Shown here in pieces: positions 53,827 to 63,399 of a stretch of DNA of 64,000 nt. The stretch's first letter is position 1. Each line of letters begins with the position of its first letter. The DNA is taken from the NCBI RefSeq assembly GCF_017308015.1, contig NZ_JAFKFW010000002.1, positions 372,001 through 436,000 on the forward strand. Direction: 5' to 3'. Source of the DNA: Allobosea sp. (GTDB taxonomy: Bacteria > Pseudomonadota > Alphaproteobacteria > Rhizobiales > Beijerinckiaceae). Below the pieces are notes generated by a model. It ran no database searches. It was not told where the DNA came from and saw only the letters and a list, made by a program, of their open reading frames with translations. The translations under genes were made by a program, and so were the position numbers.

Positions 53827-54939
53827 ATGAAAAAGTCCCAACTCCTGTCAGGCGCCGCGCTGGCCGCCGCCCTCTTCTTCTCCGCCCAGGCCGCGCAGGC
53901 CGACATCACCATCGGCCTCGTCGCGCCGCTGACGGGCCCCGTCGCCGCCTATGGCGACCAGGTCAAGAACGGCGCCCAGACCGCCGTCGATGTGATCAAC
54001 AAGAATGGCGGCGTGCTCGGCGAGAAGCTCGTGCTGAAGCTCGCCGACGATGCCGGCGACCCGAAGCAGGGCGTCTCTTCCGCCAACCTCCTGGTCGGTG
54101 AGAAGGTCAAGTTCGTGGTCGGCCCGGTGACCTCCGGCGTCGCCATGGCGGTCTCCGACGTGTTCTCCGAGAGCGGCGTGCTCATGGTGACGCCGACCGC
54201 GACCTCGCCGGCCCTGACGACGCGCGGCCTGACCAATGTCTTCCGCACCTGCGGCCGCGACGACCAGCAAGCCGATATCGCCGCTTCCTACGTCCTCAAA
54301 AATCTGAAGGACAAGAAGATCGCGATCGTTCACGACAAAGGCACCTACGGCAAGGGCCTGGCCGATGCCTTCCAGAAGGGCGTCAATGCCGGGGGGATCA
54401 AGGAGGTCATCGCGCTGACCGTCAACCCCGGCGACAAGGACCTGTCGGCCGTGGTGACGCGGCTGAAGGCTGCGAATGTCGAGGTGATCTATTTCGGCGG
54501 CTATCACCCCGAGGGCGGCCTTCTCGCACGCCAGCTCGCTGATGCCGGCGTCAAGGCGACGATCATCGGCGGCGAAGGCCTGTCGAACACCGAATACGCC
54601 GCGATCGGCGGGGACCATGCCACCGGTACGCTCTTCACCAACGCAACCGACGCGCTGAAGAACCCCGACTCGGCGCAGGCCGTCGCCGCTCTGAAGGAGA
54701 AGGGCATTCCGCCCGAGGCCTTCACGCTGAACGCCTATGCCGCGGTCGAGGTGCTCAAGGCTGCGATCGAGAAGGCCGGCAAGCCGGGCGACGCGAACGG
54801 CGCCGCCAAGGCTCTCCAGTCCGGTATGCCGGTCAAGACCGCGATCGGCACGCTGACCTACGGCAAGACGGGCGACCTGAGCTCGCCGAGCTTCTCGATG
54901 TACAGGTGGGACGCCGGCAAGATCGTCGCTGCCGAGTGA
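53827..54939 (+). CDS. Branched-chain amino acid-type ABC substrate-binding protein (LivJ-like), orphan
   Basis: A 370-residue periplasmic protein with a Sec signal ([20 protein letters not shown], cleaved near QAAQA). The mature part has the LivJ/type I fold marks: [60 protein letters not shown], and [20 protein letters not shown]. It would bind Leu/Ile/Val or another small amino acid. No livHMGF genes are adjacent. ATG at 53827 is preferred over 53821 because GGGAG directly abuts the latter. Confidence 0.9.
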   Translation: MKKSQLLSGAALAAALFFSAQAAQADITIGLVAPLTGPVAAYGDQVKNGAQTAVDVINKNGGVLGEKLVLKLADDAGDPKQGVSSANLLVGEKVKFVVGPVTSGVAMAVSDVFSESGVLMVTPTATSPALTTRGLTNVFRTCGRDDQQADIAASYVLKNLKDKKIAIVHDKGTYGKGLADAFQKGVNAGGIKEVIALTVNPGDKDLSAVVTRLKAANVEVIYFGGYHPEGGLLARQLADAGVKATIIGGEGLSNTEYAAIGGDHATGTLFTNATDALKNPDSAQAVAALKEKGIPPEAFTLNAYAAVEVLKAAIEKAGKPGDANGAAKALQSGMPVKTAIGTLTYGKTGDLSSPSFSMYRWDAGKIVAAE

Positions 54940-54977
54940 CCGGCCGGGCGGCGAACCGCCAGCCCATATCAGTTTTG

Positions 54978-55008
54978 CGCCCCGGTCGAGCTCCGCTCGT
55001 CCGGGGCG
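54978..55008. terminator. Hairpin, probable terminator after the LivJ-type gene
   Basis: CGCCCCGG (54978-54985) pairs with CCGGGGCG (55001-55008), and an inner stem CGAG/CTCG extends it around a T-T mismatch. A short T-containing tail (TTCCGTTT) follows. It lies 38 bases past the stop codon. Confidence 0.65.
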
Positions 55009-55152
55009 TTCCGTTTCCGGAAGGCCAGTTCGCCGCCGCCTCTCCGCCCGATGACAATTTGCTCATTCGGGCGTGTCGCCATTGAAAGGCCGCCACTGCT
55101 GCGACATGGTCCGAATCGTGGCATTCACCGTCTCCCGCCAGGATTCCCATTT

Positions 55153-57246
55153 ATGCGCCTGTTGAGCATCCTCGCCGCCCTGCTGGCGGCTGCCACGCTG
55201 GTCGCCGGCCAACAAGCCGGCTCCGCCGCACTGATCGGCATGGGCGTCATCGGCCTGCTGCTGGCGGCGGTGACCTTCCGTTCGCCCACCCTGCCCTTCT
55301 TTCTGCGGATATTTTCCGGCGTCTTCGCAATCGAGTACCTGCTGTTCGGCGCGGCCGCGGTTGCCGCCCAGCTCGGCTGGTGGCCGGAAGCGCTTGGCAT
55401 CCCACCGGTCCCGACCAGCCTGCCGACGACGGTCGGCGTCTTCGCGATCCTGATCTACGCCATCTCGTTCGTGCCGGTGATCGCGCGCATCGCACGGCTG
55501 GCCTCGCCGTATTTCGAATCCGATGAGGTCACGACCGCCAATCTCTGGCCGATCGGGCCGTTCAAGATCCGGCTCGGCGCCCTCGCGGTCTCGCTCTTCG
55601 TCTTCCTGATCGTGCTCAACCAGATACAGGTCGGCATCACGCTGCGCCTCTCCTTCTTCAACCGCGACATGTACGACGCGCTGCAGAACAAGGATGCGAC
55701 GGCATTCTGGTACCAGCTCTTCTACGTCTTCTGCGTCTGGGCGGTGCTCTGGGTCGCCTCGAATCTGATCGAGCTGTTCGCCAACTACACGATCCTGATC
55801 CGCTGGCGGCAGTTCATGGCGAACGCCTATACGAAAGCCTGGCTCGACCACGCCACCCACTACCGGATCGCGCTCGCCGGCAGCGTCGACAACCCCGACC
55901 AGCGCATCGCCGAAGACACGCGTTCCTTCGTCAACCAGACCTACGGCTTCGCGCTTCCCCTGCTCTCGCAGGTCTCCACGCTGGTCTCGTTCTCTATCAT
56001 CCTCTGGAACATTCAGGTCAGCTTCACCCTGCCGGGCACATCGCTTGCGATACCCGGCTATGTCTTCTGGGTGGCGTTCTTCTATGCCGCGGCGGCCACC
56101 TGGCTCACCCATATGATCGGCCGCCCGCTGATCCGCCTCGAATTCGAGCAGGAGAAGCGCGAGGCGAATTTCCGCTTCGCTCTGGCGCGCCTGCGCGAAT
56201 ACTCCGAGCAGATCGCGCTGATGGTCGGCGAGCCGACCGAGCGCAGCCATCTCGCCCAGCGCTTCCGCGATATCGTCGAGAATTTCTACCGGCTGGTCTG
56301 GCGCCGGCTGAAGCTGACGAGCTTCACCCTGTCCTACAACCAGCTCAGCGTCGTCCTGCCCTATATCATTCTTGCGCCGTACTATTTCGCGGGCACGATC
56401 ACGCTCGGCATCATGATGCAGGTCGCCGGCGCCTTCGACCGGGTCCAGACCGCGCTGTCCTTCATCATCAACAGCTATTCCTCGATCGCCCAGTATCTCG
56501 CCGCCATCAGCCGTCTGACCACCTTCGAGGCCGCGGTCTCCGATGCGCAGCACGGCGCGATCAGCGAGGAGGCACTCGGCCGCGAGACCTCGCGCGACGA
56601 CAGCCTGCATATCCGCGACGCCACGCTTCTCCTGCCGAACGGCCGGCCGATCGTGAAGCTCGGCGCGCTCGATCTCGGCACCGCGCGCTCGACGCTGCTG
56701 ATCGGCCCTTCCGGCTCCGGCAAGTCGACGCTGTTCCGCGCCATTGCCGGAATCTGGCCCTTCGGCGATGGCAAGGTCGGCATTCCCGCGGAAGCCGAGA
56801 TCATGCTGCTGCCGCAACGCCCCTATCTGCCGCAGGGCTCGCTCAGGGCGGCACTCGCCTATCCGGCCGAGGAAGGCGCATATGACGACGCCGCCATCCG
56901 TGCCGCGATGGAGAAGGTCAAGCTCGGCCATCTCGCCGACAAGCTCGACGAAATCGACCTGTGGGGGCAGCGCCTCTCGGGCGGCGAACAGCAGCGGCTT
57001 GCCGTCGCGCGCGCGCTTCTGAGCAAGCCGGACTGGCTCTTCCTCGACGAGGCGACCGCCTCGCTCGACGAGAAGCTGGAAGGCGAAATCTACGCGACGA
57101 TCGAGCGCGAGCTGCCGCAGACCCGCATCGTCTCGATCGGCCACCGCACGACGCTGCGCGCGATGCACGACACCGTCGTCGTCATGGAGCCGAACGCGGA
57201 CGGAACCTTCACGCCGATGCCGACCGCAAAAACGCCCACTGCCTGA
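55153..57246 (+). CDS. ABC transporter, fused permease-ATPase of the YddA/SbmA-BacA type
   Basis: The 697-residue protein has several hydrophobic segments, two at the N-terminus and a core membrane domain at about 140-440. That domain includes the SbmA/BacA-like motif GSVDNPDQRIAEDTR (243-257). The ATPase domain has Walker A GPSGSGKST (518-526), signature LSGGEQQRLAVARALL and Walker B WLFLDEATASLDE. Relatives move peptides or long-chain fatty acids; BacA-like proteins matter for symbiosis and peptide resistance in Rhizobiales. ATG at 55153 begins the first hydrophobic segment; the frame is open upstream without support. Confidence 0.88.
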   Translation: MRLLSILAALLAAATLVAGQQAGSAALIGMGVIGLLLAAVTFRSPTLPFFLRIFSGVFAIEYLLFGAAAVAAQLGWWPEALGIPPVPTSLPTTVGVFAILIYAISFVPVIARIARLASPYFESDEVTTANLWPIGPFKIRLGALAVSLFVFLIVLNQIQVGITLRLSFFNRDMYDALQNKDATAFWYQLFYVFCVWAVLWVASNLIELFANYTILIRWRQFMANAYTKAWLDHATHYRIALAGSVDNPDQRIAEDTRSFVNQTYGFALPLLSQVSTLVSFSIILWNIQVSFTLPGTSLAIPGYVFWVAFFYAAAATWLTHMIGRPLIRLEFEQEKREANFRFALARLREYSEQIALMVGEPTERSHLAQRFRDIVENFYRLVWRRLKLTSFTLSYNQLSVVLPYIILAPYYFAGTITLGIMMQVAGAFDRVQTALSFIINSYSSIAQYLAAISRLTTFEAAVSDAQHGAISEEALGRETSRDDSLHIRDATLLLPNGRPIVKLGALDLGTARSTLLIGPSGSGKSTLFRAIAGIWPFGDGKVGIPAEAEIMLLPQRPYLPQGSLRAALAYPAEEGAYDDAAIRAAMEKVKLGHLADKLDEIDLWGQRLSGGEQQRLAVARALLSKPDWLFLDEATASLDEKLEGEIYATIERELPQTRIVSIGHRTTLRAMHDTVVVMEPNADGTFTPMPTAKTPTA

Positions 57247-57317
57247 GGCTCAGGCCAGCTGCGCGCCGTGACAGCGCAGAATGTTCGCCGATGCGCCAGA
57301 CATCGCATCGGCGAAAC

Positions 57318-57343
57318 AGAAAAAGGTCGCTCACGCGACCCTT
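57318..57343. terminator. Intrinsic terminator for convergent genes
   Basis: GGTCGC (57325-57330) and GCGACC (57335-57340) form a stem around TCAC. An A-run at 57320-57324 gives a T-run on the minus strand for the META-domain gene, and CTTT on the right gives a weaker one for the ABC exporter gene. Confidence 0.75.
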
Positions 57344-57390
57344 TCATTGGCTGATATTGTGCCCTCCCGAAGGGCGGAGAAACGCGCTGG

Positions 57391-57876
57391 TCAGAGCGAG
57401 CGGCTGAGGGTCAATTCTCCAGCGCCGCCCTTCAGGACGAGACGGCCATTGACCAGATCCCATTTCTGGGTCGCCCGCAGGGCCATCAGGAACGCCTTCT
57501 CGAAACCGAGCAGCCCCTTGTCGCAACTGCGCTTGGTGATAGCGATCGGACCGACCGCCAGCCCCTGCTGACGCAAGGGATAGGCCGAAGCCGAGAAGGT
57601 GTTGCAGCCAGCAAAGCCGGTGCCGCGCAGATTCTGGTCGATCATCAATGTTGCACGCCGATCCTGAACCGGCTTGCCATTCAGCGCCACAACGCTCCAG
57701 CTCGCGCCAAGTGGGAAGGTCTTCTCCTGCTGCGGCGTCGGGATCGGCGCGGTCCCGCCGGCCCTCTCCTCGGCGGAGATCGCCGCCCCGCGGCGCTGCG
57801 CAGCCGCCTCGTCAGGCATCAGCATCGGCACGGCCAGTGCCGCAAGAACGGCCGCAAGGCCAAGGCGTCGGATCAT
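57391..57876 (-). CDS. META-domain (HslJ-like) exported protein
   Basis: A 161-residue protein with a signal peptide (MIRRLGLAAVLAALAVPMLM, ending AAAQ) and one META domain. Domain landmarks are GASWSVVALNGKPVQDRRAT, the GCNTFSASY-like segment FAGCNTFSASAYPL, and ITKRSCDKGLLGFEKAFLMA. META/HslJ domains are periplasmic or outer-membrane linked and have been tied to novobiocin resistance and stress, but their molecular role is not known. ATG at 57874-57876 is chosen because it begins the signal sequence. Confidence 0.85.
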   Translation of the reverse strand: MIRRLGLAAVLAALAVPMLMPDEAAAQRRGAAISAEERAGGTAPIPTPQQEKTFPLGASWSVVALNGKPVQDRRATLMIDQNLRGTGFAGCNTFSASAYPLRQQGLAVGPIAITKRSCDKGLLGFEKAFLMALRATQKWDLVNGRLVLKGGAGELTLSRSL

Positions 57877-58010
57877 GATCGTCTTACCTGCATTCACTCG
57901 CGCGGCAACGCGACGTGCCGCCAAACCGGTTAACACGCCTAGAGGCCAATTCGTTCGGGATCAAGGCTGAACCGCGGGCGATCCCGTCATTCCGATGACG
58001 CCACGCGGCA

Positions 58011-58997
58011 TCAGATGCGGGCGTTCAACCGCTCCTGAAGACGGTTTGCACGGCGAAAAACGTAGGCCGGAGCACCGACGGTCACATCGTCCGCACCGAG
58101 GCCGCCGAGATGCTCGACCAGCGCGAAGACGGCTTTTTCCGGACAATGCAGTGTCAGCGGCGTGCCGGCAGCGGGCGGCCCGAACGGCAGGCGGGCCGCA
58201 AAGCGCTCCTCCAGCCCGGCCAGCGCATCCGGAGCAAGGTCGAGCCGGGCGCGGACTTCGCGGAGCGTGCGCCCCTCCTCCTCGGCCGCGATCCGCGACA
58301 GGATGGTCTTCGCCGCCGCCTTCGCCCGGCCGCCCCAGGCCGCCCGCATCGAGGCCACGAGATTGGCTTCGGAGGCCAGCATCACACCGTCGTCGAGCAC
58401 CTTCAGCGCATTCGCGGAGAGGGTCGCTCCGGTCGTGGTGATGTCCACGACGATCTCGGCCGTGCCGGCGGCGGGAGCCCCTTCGGTAGCGCCGAGGCTT
58501 TCGACGATGCGATAATCGGCGAGGCCGTGCTCAGCGAAGAAGCGGCGGGTCAGGTTCACGTATTTGGTCGCAACGCGCAGCTTCTTGCCGTGGCGAGCCC
58601 GCATGGCAGAGGCGACGTCGTCGAGATCGGCCATGTTGCGCACGTCGATCCAGGCCTGCGGCACGGCGACGACGACATTGGCGTGGCCGAAGCCAAGCGG
58701 GGTGAGCATCTCGACCGCCGCATCGGCATCGGAGAGCTGTTCGCGGACGAGATCCTCACCGGTGATGCCGATATGGGCGGCACCGGAGGAGAGCTGCGCG
58801 ACGATCTCGGAAGCCGACAGGAAGGCGACTTCCGCGCCATCCACGCCAGCAATGGCGCCGCGATAATCGCGCTCGCCGCGCGACTTGACGAATTTCAGGC
58901 CGGCGCGGCCGAAGAAGGCGGTGGCGTTCTCCTGCAGGCGCCCCTTGGAGGGGACCGCGAGGACGAGCGGGGCGTCGTTGTCCGGCATCTGGCTCAT
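58011..58997 (-). CDS. hisG: ATP phosphoribosyltransferase, catalytic subunit, with C-terminal extension
   Basis: The 328-residue protein catalyses the first step of histidine synthesis, from ATP and PRPP. Landmarks are [49 protein letters not shown], and the PRPP-binding [16 protein letters not shown]. HisG proteins that work with HisZ are usually short (about 210-230 residues). Here about 95 residues follow the core, with [20 protein letters not shown] resembling the regulatory domain of long-form HisG. Its ATG overlaps the hisZ stop by four bases (ATGA). Confidence 0.93.
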   Translation of the reverse strand: MSQMPDNDAPLVLAVPSKGRLQENATAFFGRAGLKFVKSRGERDYRGAIAGVDGAEVAFLSASEIVAQLSSGAAHIGITGEDLVREQLSDADAAVEMLTPLGFGHANVVVAVPQAWIDVRNMADLDDVASAMRARHGKKLRVATKYVNLTRRFFAEHGLADYRIVESLGATEGAPAAGTAEIVVDITTTGATLSANALKVLDDGVMLASEANLVASMRAAWGGRAKAAAKTILSRIAAEEEGRTLREVRARLDLAPDALAGLEERFAARLPFGPPAAGTPLTLHCPEKAVFALVEHLGGLGADDVTVGAPAYVFRRANRLQERLNARI

Positions 58998-60106
58998 GCA
59001 GCGTCTCCCGTCAGGCGGTCGAGCCAGAGCGAGGCGCCGACAGCCGGGATCGGGCGGCTCGCGCCCAGTCGTCCGAGGACGTTGTCGTAGCGACCACCGC
59101 CGGCAACCGGCTTGCCGTCACCGCGGGCCGAGTCGTGAAGCTCGAAGATGAAGCCGGTATAGTAGTCGAGATTGCGGGCGAAGCCGGCCGAGAAGCGGAT
59201 CGCGCCGATATCGACGCCGCGTGCGGCAAGGAAGCCGGTGCGCTCGTCGAAGGCGTCGAGCTGGCGACCGATATCGAGCGAAGCCTGATCGGCGAGCGCC
59301 CGCAGCGAGGCCGAGGCCGCATCGGGATCACCGGAGACCGCGAGCACCCGCGCCAGCAGCGCCTTGACGTCGCCATTGACCGGGTTTTCGCGCTCGGCTG
59401 CACGCGCCAGGAAGCGCTCGGCGATATCGGCAGCGGAGCGCCCGCCGACGGTCGAGATGCCGGCGATCGAGAGCACATCCTCGACGAAGGCGCGGGCGGC
59501 CTTGGGGTCCTGTCCTTCCAGCGCCTTGAGCAGGCCGGCATGGGCGGCCTCACCCTCGGCGGTCGGAGGATCGAGCGCATCGACAGCGTCGGTACCCTTG
59601 CCCTGGACCACGGCGCGGACCAGCCTGCGGCGGGCGCCCTGCGGCACCGCAAGTCCGTCCAGCAGCGCGCCGAGCACGGCGACATCGCCCATGACAATGC
59701 GCGGCTCGGCAAGGCCGAGCATGGCCGTAGCCTCGATGGTCAGCGCCATGATCTCGGCATCGGCGGCAGTGAAATCGTCGCGGCCGAAGGATTCAATACC
59801 GGCCTGCAGGAACTCGCCCGGCTCCCCGGAGCGCATCCGGAAGACCGGGCCGGCATAGGCATAGGCCGCCGGCTCGGTCTTGCCCGAGGCGATGTGATCG
59901 AGCGCGACGGGGATGGTATATTCGGGCCGCAGGCACCAGTCGCGGCCGTCGGCATCCTGCGTCATGAAGATGCGGCGGCGAATGTCCTCGCCGGAGAGAT
60001 CGAGGAAGACATCGGCTGGCTGCAGGATCGCCGGCTCGGCATGGGCATAACCCTCGCCGGCGAAGAGCGCGATCACGGTCTCGATGCTGGCGCGGCTTGC
60101 GGGCAC
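58994..60106 (-). CDS. hisZ: ATP phosphoribosyltransferase regulatory subunit
   Basis: The 370-residue protein is a histidyl-tRNA synthetase paralogue without the tRNA-binding domain. It keeps class II core features such as [40 protein letters not shown], and the late [11 protein letters not shown] and [13 protein letters not shown]. It binds HisG and confers histidine feedback in bacteria with short-form HisG. It sits between hisS and hisG in the operon. The overlap with hisG indicates coupled translation of the two subunits. Confidence 0.93.
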   Translation of the reverse strand: MPASRASIETVIALFAGEGYAHAEPAILQPADVFLDLSGEDIRRRIFMTQDADGRDWCLRPEYTIPVALDHIASGKTEPAAYAYAGPVFRMRSGEPGEFLQAGIESFGRDDFTAADAEIMALTIEATAMLGLAEPRIVMGDVAVLGALLDGLAVPQGARRRLVRAVVQGKGTDAVDALDPPTAEGEAAHAGLLKALEGQDPKAARAFVEDVLSIAGISTVGGRSAADIAERFLARAAERENPVNGDVKALLARVLAVSGDPDAASASLRALADQASLDIGRQLDAFDERTGFLAARGVDIGAIRFSAGFARNLDYYTGFIFELHDSARGDGKPVAGGGRYDNVLGRLGASRPIPAVGASLWLDRLTGDAA

Positions 60107-60206
60107 GGCTCGTCCTGTCCTGTTGCGAGCGCCGTCCTAGCAGCGATGCAACGCATTTTCGAGGGATTTGAGGGAAATGGGTGAACGGGAATCGAAAGAC
60201 TGAGCG

Positions 60207-60233
60207 GAACCCTCTCCTGCCGGGAGAGGGTTC
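60207..60233. repeat. Perfect 11-base hairpin between hisS and hisZ
   Basis: GAACCCTCTCC (60207-60217) and GGAGAGGGTTC (60223-60233) are exact reverse complements with a 5-base loop. The element lies nine bases past the hisS stop on the minus strand. CCCTCTCC/GGAGAGGG hairpins are common intergenic repeats in GC-rich proteobacteria. Without a T-run it is more likely a processing or stability element than a terminator. Confidence 0.65.
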
Positions 60234-60241
60234 TCAGTGCC

Positions 60242-61816
60242 TTACGAATGTCGCGCGAGCACCCGCTTCACGCCCTCGACCAGTTCCGCGACCGGCACGG
60301 CGAATTGGGCCTCGGCCTGCTTGGCCTTGTGCTCGGCGGAATCCTTGACGTCGCGGCTCGCGGCAGCGAGCTCGGCGCCGAGGATCAGGTCCTTGATGAC
60401 GACCGTCCCGGCCTCGCGCTCCGACGAGCCCTGGATGATCGCGCAGGTCGCGCCGCGGCGGTCGGCATATTTCATCTGGGCATTGAAGCCGGAGGCGCCG
60501 AGATAGAGATCGGCACGCAGCAGCGGCTTGCCCTCGGCATCCTTGGCCTGACGCAGGCCTGCGACCATCGCCTGATAGCCCGGCATGAATTCCGGCGACT
60601 TGTTGTCCATCGCCGTGACAACGACGAGCGGCAATTCGTTGCGGCTGTCGACGATCGGCGATTTCACCGCCTTCAGCGCCGAGAACAGCCGCGAGACGCC
60701 GATCGAGAAGCCGGTCGCCGGCACGGGCTCGGCGCGGAAGCGGCCGACGAGCCCGTCATAGCGCCCGCCGCCCGCGACCGAGCCGAAGCGCACGACCTGG
60801 CCGTCGTCATTGGTGACCGGAAAGGTCAATTCCACCTCGTAGACCGGGCCGGTATAGTATTCGAGGCCGCGGACGATCGAGGGATCGATGATGATCCGCC
60901 CGAGATAGCCCGCCGCCGTGATCAGCTCGCGGATCTGCTCCAGCTCCGCGATGCCAGCCTGACCATTCTCGGCGCCTTCGACGAGACCGCTGAGATCGGT
61001 GAGCGCTGCGGCCGAGAGCCTGGCAGAGCCTTCGCTGTCCTGAGCGTTGGTCTTGCCCAGTTCCGCGAGCTTCTGGCCGAGTTCGAGATAGCGCAGGATG
61101 CGATCGGACTGCGCGTCCGAGAGGCCTGCGCCCTTGGTGAAGTCGCCGCTTTCGTCCTTGCGGCCTTCGCCCAGAAGCTTGCGAACTTCCTCAAGCGGAA
61201 ACTTATCGGCCTTGTCGATCGCCCGCAGCACGGTGAGGCGCGCGGCTGGGGCGATCCCGGCCGCATCCATCACGCCGTCGAGCACCTTGCGGTTGTTGAC
61301 CTTCACCACATAGTCGCCGCGCCTGATGCCGAGCTTTTCCATCGTGTCGGCGGCGAGCATGCAGATCTCGGCATCGCCCGCGACGGTACCGCTACCCACG
61401 ATATCGGCATCGAACTGCATGAACTGGCGGAAGCGGCCCGGCCCCGGCTTCTCGTTGCGGAAGACGTAGCCGACGCGATAGCTGCGATAGGGCTTCGGCA
61501 GCGCGTCGAAATTCTCCGCGACATAGCGGGCGAGCGGCGCCGTCAGGTCATAGCGCAGCGAGAGCCACTGCTCGTCGTCGTCCTGGAAGGAAAAGACGCC
61601 CTCGTTCGGCCGGTCCTGATCCGGCAGGAACTTGCCGAGCGCGTCGGTGTACTCGACGAAAGGCGTCTCGACGGGATCGAAGCCATAGACGGAGAAGCTC
61701 TCGCGGATGACGGAGAGCATGCGCTCGGTGGCGGCGACATCGGCCGGGCCACGATCGACGAAGCCGCGCGGCTGGCGGGCCTTCAGCTTGGCAGGGGCGG
61801 ATTTGTCGGCGGACAT
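60242..61816 (-). CDS. hisS: Histidyl-tRNA synthetase
   Basis: A 524-residue class II aminoacyl-tRNA synthetase. Motif 2 is [20 protein letters not shown], with [14 protein letters not shown] after it. The histidine-specific regions are [13 protein letters not shown] and [12 protein letters not shown], followed by the anticodon-binding domain (from about 400). It charges tRNA-His in the cytoplasm. Several alphaproteobacteria use an altered HisRS/tRNA-His pair without the G-1 identity base; I cannot tell from sequence alone whether this one does. It begins the hisS-hisZ-hisG operon and has an AT-centred palindrome upstream. Confidence 0.95.
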   Translation of the reverse strand: MSADKSAPAKLKARQPRGFVDRGPADVAATERMLSVIRESFSVYGFDPVETPFVEYTDALGKFLPDQDRPNEGVFSFQDDDEQWLSLRYDLTAPLARYVAENFDALPKPYRSYRVGYVFRNEKPGPGRFRQFMQFDADIVGSGTVAGDAEICMLAADTMEKLGIRRGDYVVKVNNRKVLDGVMDAAGIAPAARLTVLRAIDKADKFPLEEVRKLLGEGRKDESGDFTKGAGLSDAQSDRILRYLELGQKLAELGKTNAQDSEGSARLSAAALTDLSGLVEGAENGQAGIAELEQIRELITAAGYLGRIIIDPSIVRGLEYYTGPVYEVELTFPVTNDDGQVVRFGSVAGGGRYDGLVGRFRAEPVPATGFSIGVSRLFSALKAVKSPIVDSRNELPLVVVTAMDNKSPEFMPGYQAMVAGLRQAKDAEGKPLLRADLYLGASGFNAQMKYADRRGATCAIIQGSSEREAGTVVIKDLILGAELAAASRDVKDSAEHKAKQAEAQFAVPVAELVEGVKRVLARHS

Positions 61817-61846
61817 GGCGTGCGGAACTCAATCAGAGTGGAAGGT

Positions 61847-61868
61847 CGTGCATAAAAAATTATGCACG
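61847..61868. promoter_or_regulatory. AT-centred palindrome upstream of hisS
   Basis: CGTGCATAA (61847-61855) and TTATGCACG (61860-61868) are exact inverted repeats around AAAA. The centre lies about 40 bases upstream of the hisS start, in the promoter/leader region. It could be an operator or a leader hairpin; the palindrome contains CATAAT on the minus strand, which could serve as a -10. Confidence 0.5.
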
Positions 61869-61907
61869 CGGGTTAGACCGCCACGACGCATGGAGCAAGT
61901 CACGGGG

Positions 61908-62011
61908 CGTCATTCTCGGGCGGAGCAGAGCGCAGACCCGAGAATCTCAGGACACGAAGGTACCGACGCCCTCTTCGGCAAGAGATGCTCGGGTCAAGCC
62001 CGAGCATGACG
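61908..62011. repeat. Roughly 100-base mosaic palindromic repeat, copy B
   Basis: It begins CGTCATTCTCGGGCGGAG and ends GGGTCAAGCCCGAGCATGACG. Its reverse complement aligns with copy A at 19170-19266: the same outer arms and the same inner GGGCTTGACCCGAGC dyad, with a different centre. It lies between hisS (upstream side) and the glcF stop, 10 bases from glcF, and may terminate that transcript. Confidence 0.75.
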
Positions 62012-62021
62012 CGCTGCTTGG

Positions 62022-63395
62022 CTATTCGGCCGCCGCCAGCGCCTTTTCCTGTAACGGCCGATCCTCGATCCCCGCCCGCGCCAGCTTCTCCGGCAACGGG
62101 CCGCCGGTCGCCCAGTCCAGCAATTCGGCCGTGTGCACCACCGGCGTCGTCGCGCCCTTGTCCGAAAAACCCTTTGCGAGCTGGGTCATGCAGCCGATAT
62201 TTCCGGTCGCGACCAGCACCGGCCTGGTGCGCTCGATATTGCCGATCTTGCGCTCACGCAGTTGCCCCGCGATCTCGGGCTGGAGGATGTTGTAGACGCC
62301 GGCCGAGCCGCAGCAGATATGGCCCTCCGGAACTTCCTTGACCTTGAATCCGGCACCGGAGAGCAGGCGCTTCGGCCCGTCCTTGAGCTGCTGGCCGTGC
62401 TGCATCGAGCAGGCCGAGTGATAGGCGATAGGCATGGCGACATCGCGCACCGGGGCAAGCTCCAGCGTCTCCAGGAATTCGGTGACGTCCTTCGCCAGCG
62501 CGGAGACCTTCGCCGCCTTCTCGGCATAGGCGGGCTCGTTGCGGAACATGAACCCGTAGTCCTTGATCGTGGTGCCGCAGCCCGAGGCGGTGATCAGGAT
62601 CGCGTCGAGCCCCTCGCCGTCGACCTCCGCCACCCAGGAGTCGATATTCGCACGGGCGAAGGACAAGGCATCGTGCTCCTGCCCCATATGATGGACGAGC
62701 GCGCCGCAGCAGCCCTCCCCCTTCGGTAGCACGACCTCGACGCCATGGCGGTTGAGCAGGCGGATCGTCGCCTCGTTGATGGCGGGATCGAGCACCGGCT
62801 GGGCGCAGCCGGAGAGGAGCGCGACGCGGCGCTTGCGCTCGGCCGGCGGCGGGAAGTTCTGCGGGCCTTCCATGGCGGAGCGTGTCGGCAAGCGCGCGGG
62901 CGCCAGCGCCAGCATCGCCTTCAGGCGCGAACCAACAACCGGGAGCACGCCCAGCACCGGAGCAAGCGGCTTGCCGATCAGCGCCATCAGCATCGCCGCG
63001 CGGAAACGGCCGGGATAGGGCAGGATCGCCGCCAGCACCTTGCGCAGCAAACGGTCATGCCAGGAGCGCGTGTAGGTCTCCTCGATATGGGCGCGGGCAT
63101 GGTCGACGAGGTGCATGTAGTGCACGCCCGAGGGGCAGGTCGACATGCAGGAGAGGCAGGAGAGGCAGCGGTCGACATGCTTCACCACCTCTTCGGTGGC
63201 GGGCTTGCCGTTCTCCAGCATGTCCTTGATCAGGTAGATGCGCCCGCGGGGGGAATCGAGCTCGTCGCCGAGCAGGAGATAGGTCGGGCAGGTCGCGGTG
63301 CAGAAGCCGCAATGCACGCAGGTCCGCAGGATCTTCTCCGAAGCCGGCATGCGCGGATCGGAGGCGAGGCGCTCGGGAGTGAAGTTCGTCTGCAT
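62022..63395 (-). CDS. glcF: Glycolate oxidase iron-sulfur subunit
   Basis: The 457-residue protein has two 4Fe-4S motifs near the N-terminus: C26-x2-C29-x2-C32-x3-C36 (CVHCGFCTATCP) and C77-x2-C80-x2-C83-x3-C87 (CLSCLSCMSTCP). Two cysteine-rich CCG domains follow (CAQPVLDPAIN with GEGCCGALVHHMG; YHSACSMQHG with HICCGSAGVYN). GlcF passes electrons from the flavin subunits GlcD/GlcE, which oxidise glycolate to glyoxylate. glcD and glcE are not visible and would have to lie upstream of the window's right edge or elsewhere. The start is five bases after the DUF2585 gene. Confidence 0.92.
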   Translation of the reverse strand: MQTNFTPERLASDPRMPASEKILRTCVHCGFCTATCPTYLLLGDELDSPRGRIYLIKDMLENGKPATEEVVKHVDRCLSCLSCMSTCPSGVHYMHLVDHARAHIEETYTRSWHDRLLRKVLAAILPYPGRFRAAMLMALIGKPLAPVLGVLPVVGSRLKAMLALAPARLPTRSAMEGPQNFPPPAERKRRVALLSGCAQPVLDPAINEATIRLLNRHGVEVVLPKGEGCCGALVHHMGQEHDALSFARANIDSWVAEVDGEGLDAILITASGCGTTIKDYGFMFRNEPAYAEKAAKVSALAKDVTEFLETLELAPVRDVAMPIAYHSACSMQHGQQLKDGPKRLLSGAGFKVKEVPEGHICCGSAGVYNILQPEIAGQLRERKIGNIERTRPVLVATGNIGCMTQLAKGFSDKGATTPVVHTAELLDWATGGPLPEKLARAGIEDRPLQEKALAAAE

Positions 63396-63399
63396 CGGT

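Noticed and set aside
55063-57168. A 701-codon minus-strand frame opposite the ABC exporter
   Set aside because: It lies antisense to a clear ABC transporter with Walker and signature motifs and translates to charged low-complexity sequence.
60248-61855. A 535-codon plus-strand frame opposite hisS
   Set aside because: hisS on the other strand has all class II synthetase motifs; the antisense translation is Asp/Glu/Arg/His-rich without any recognisable domain.
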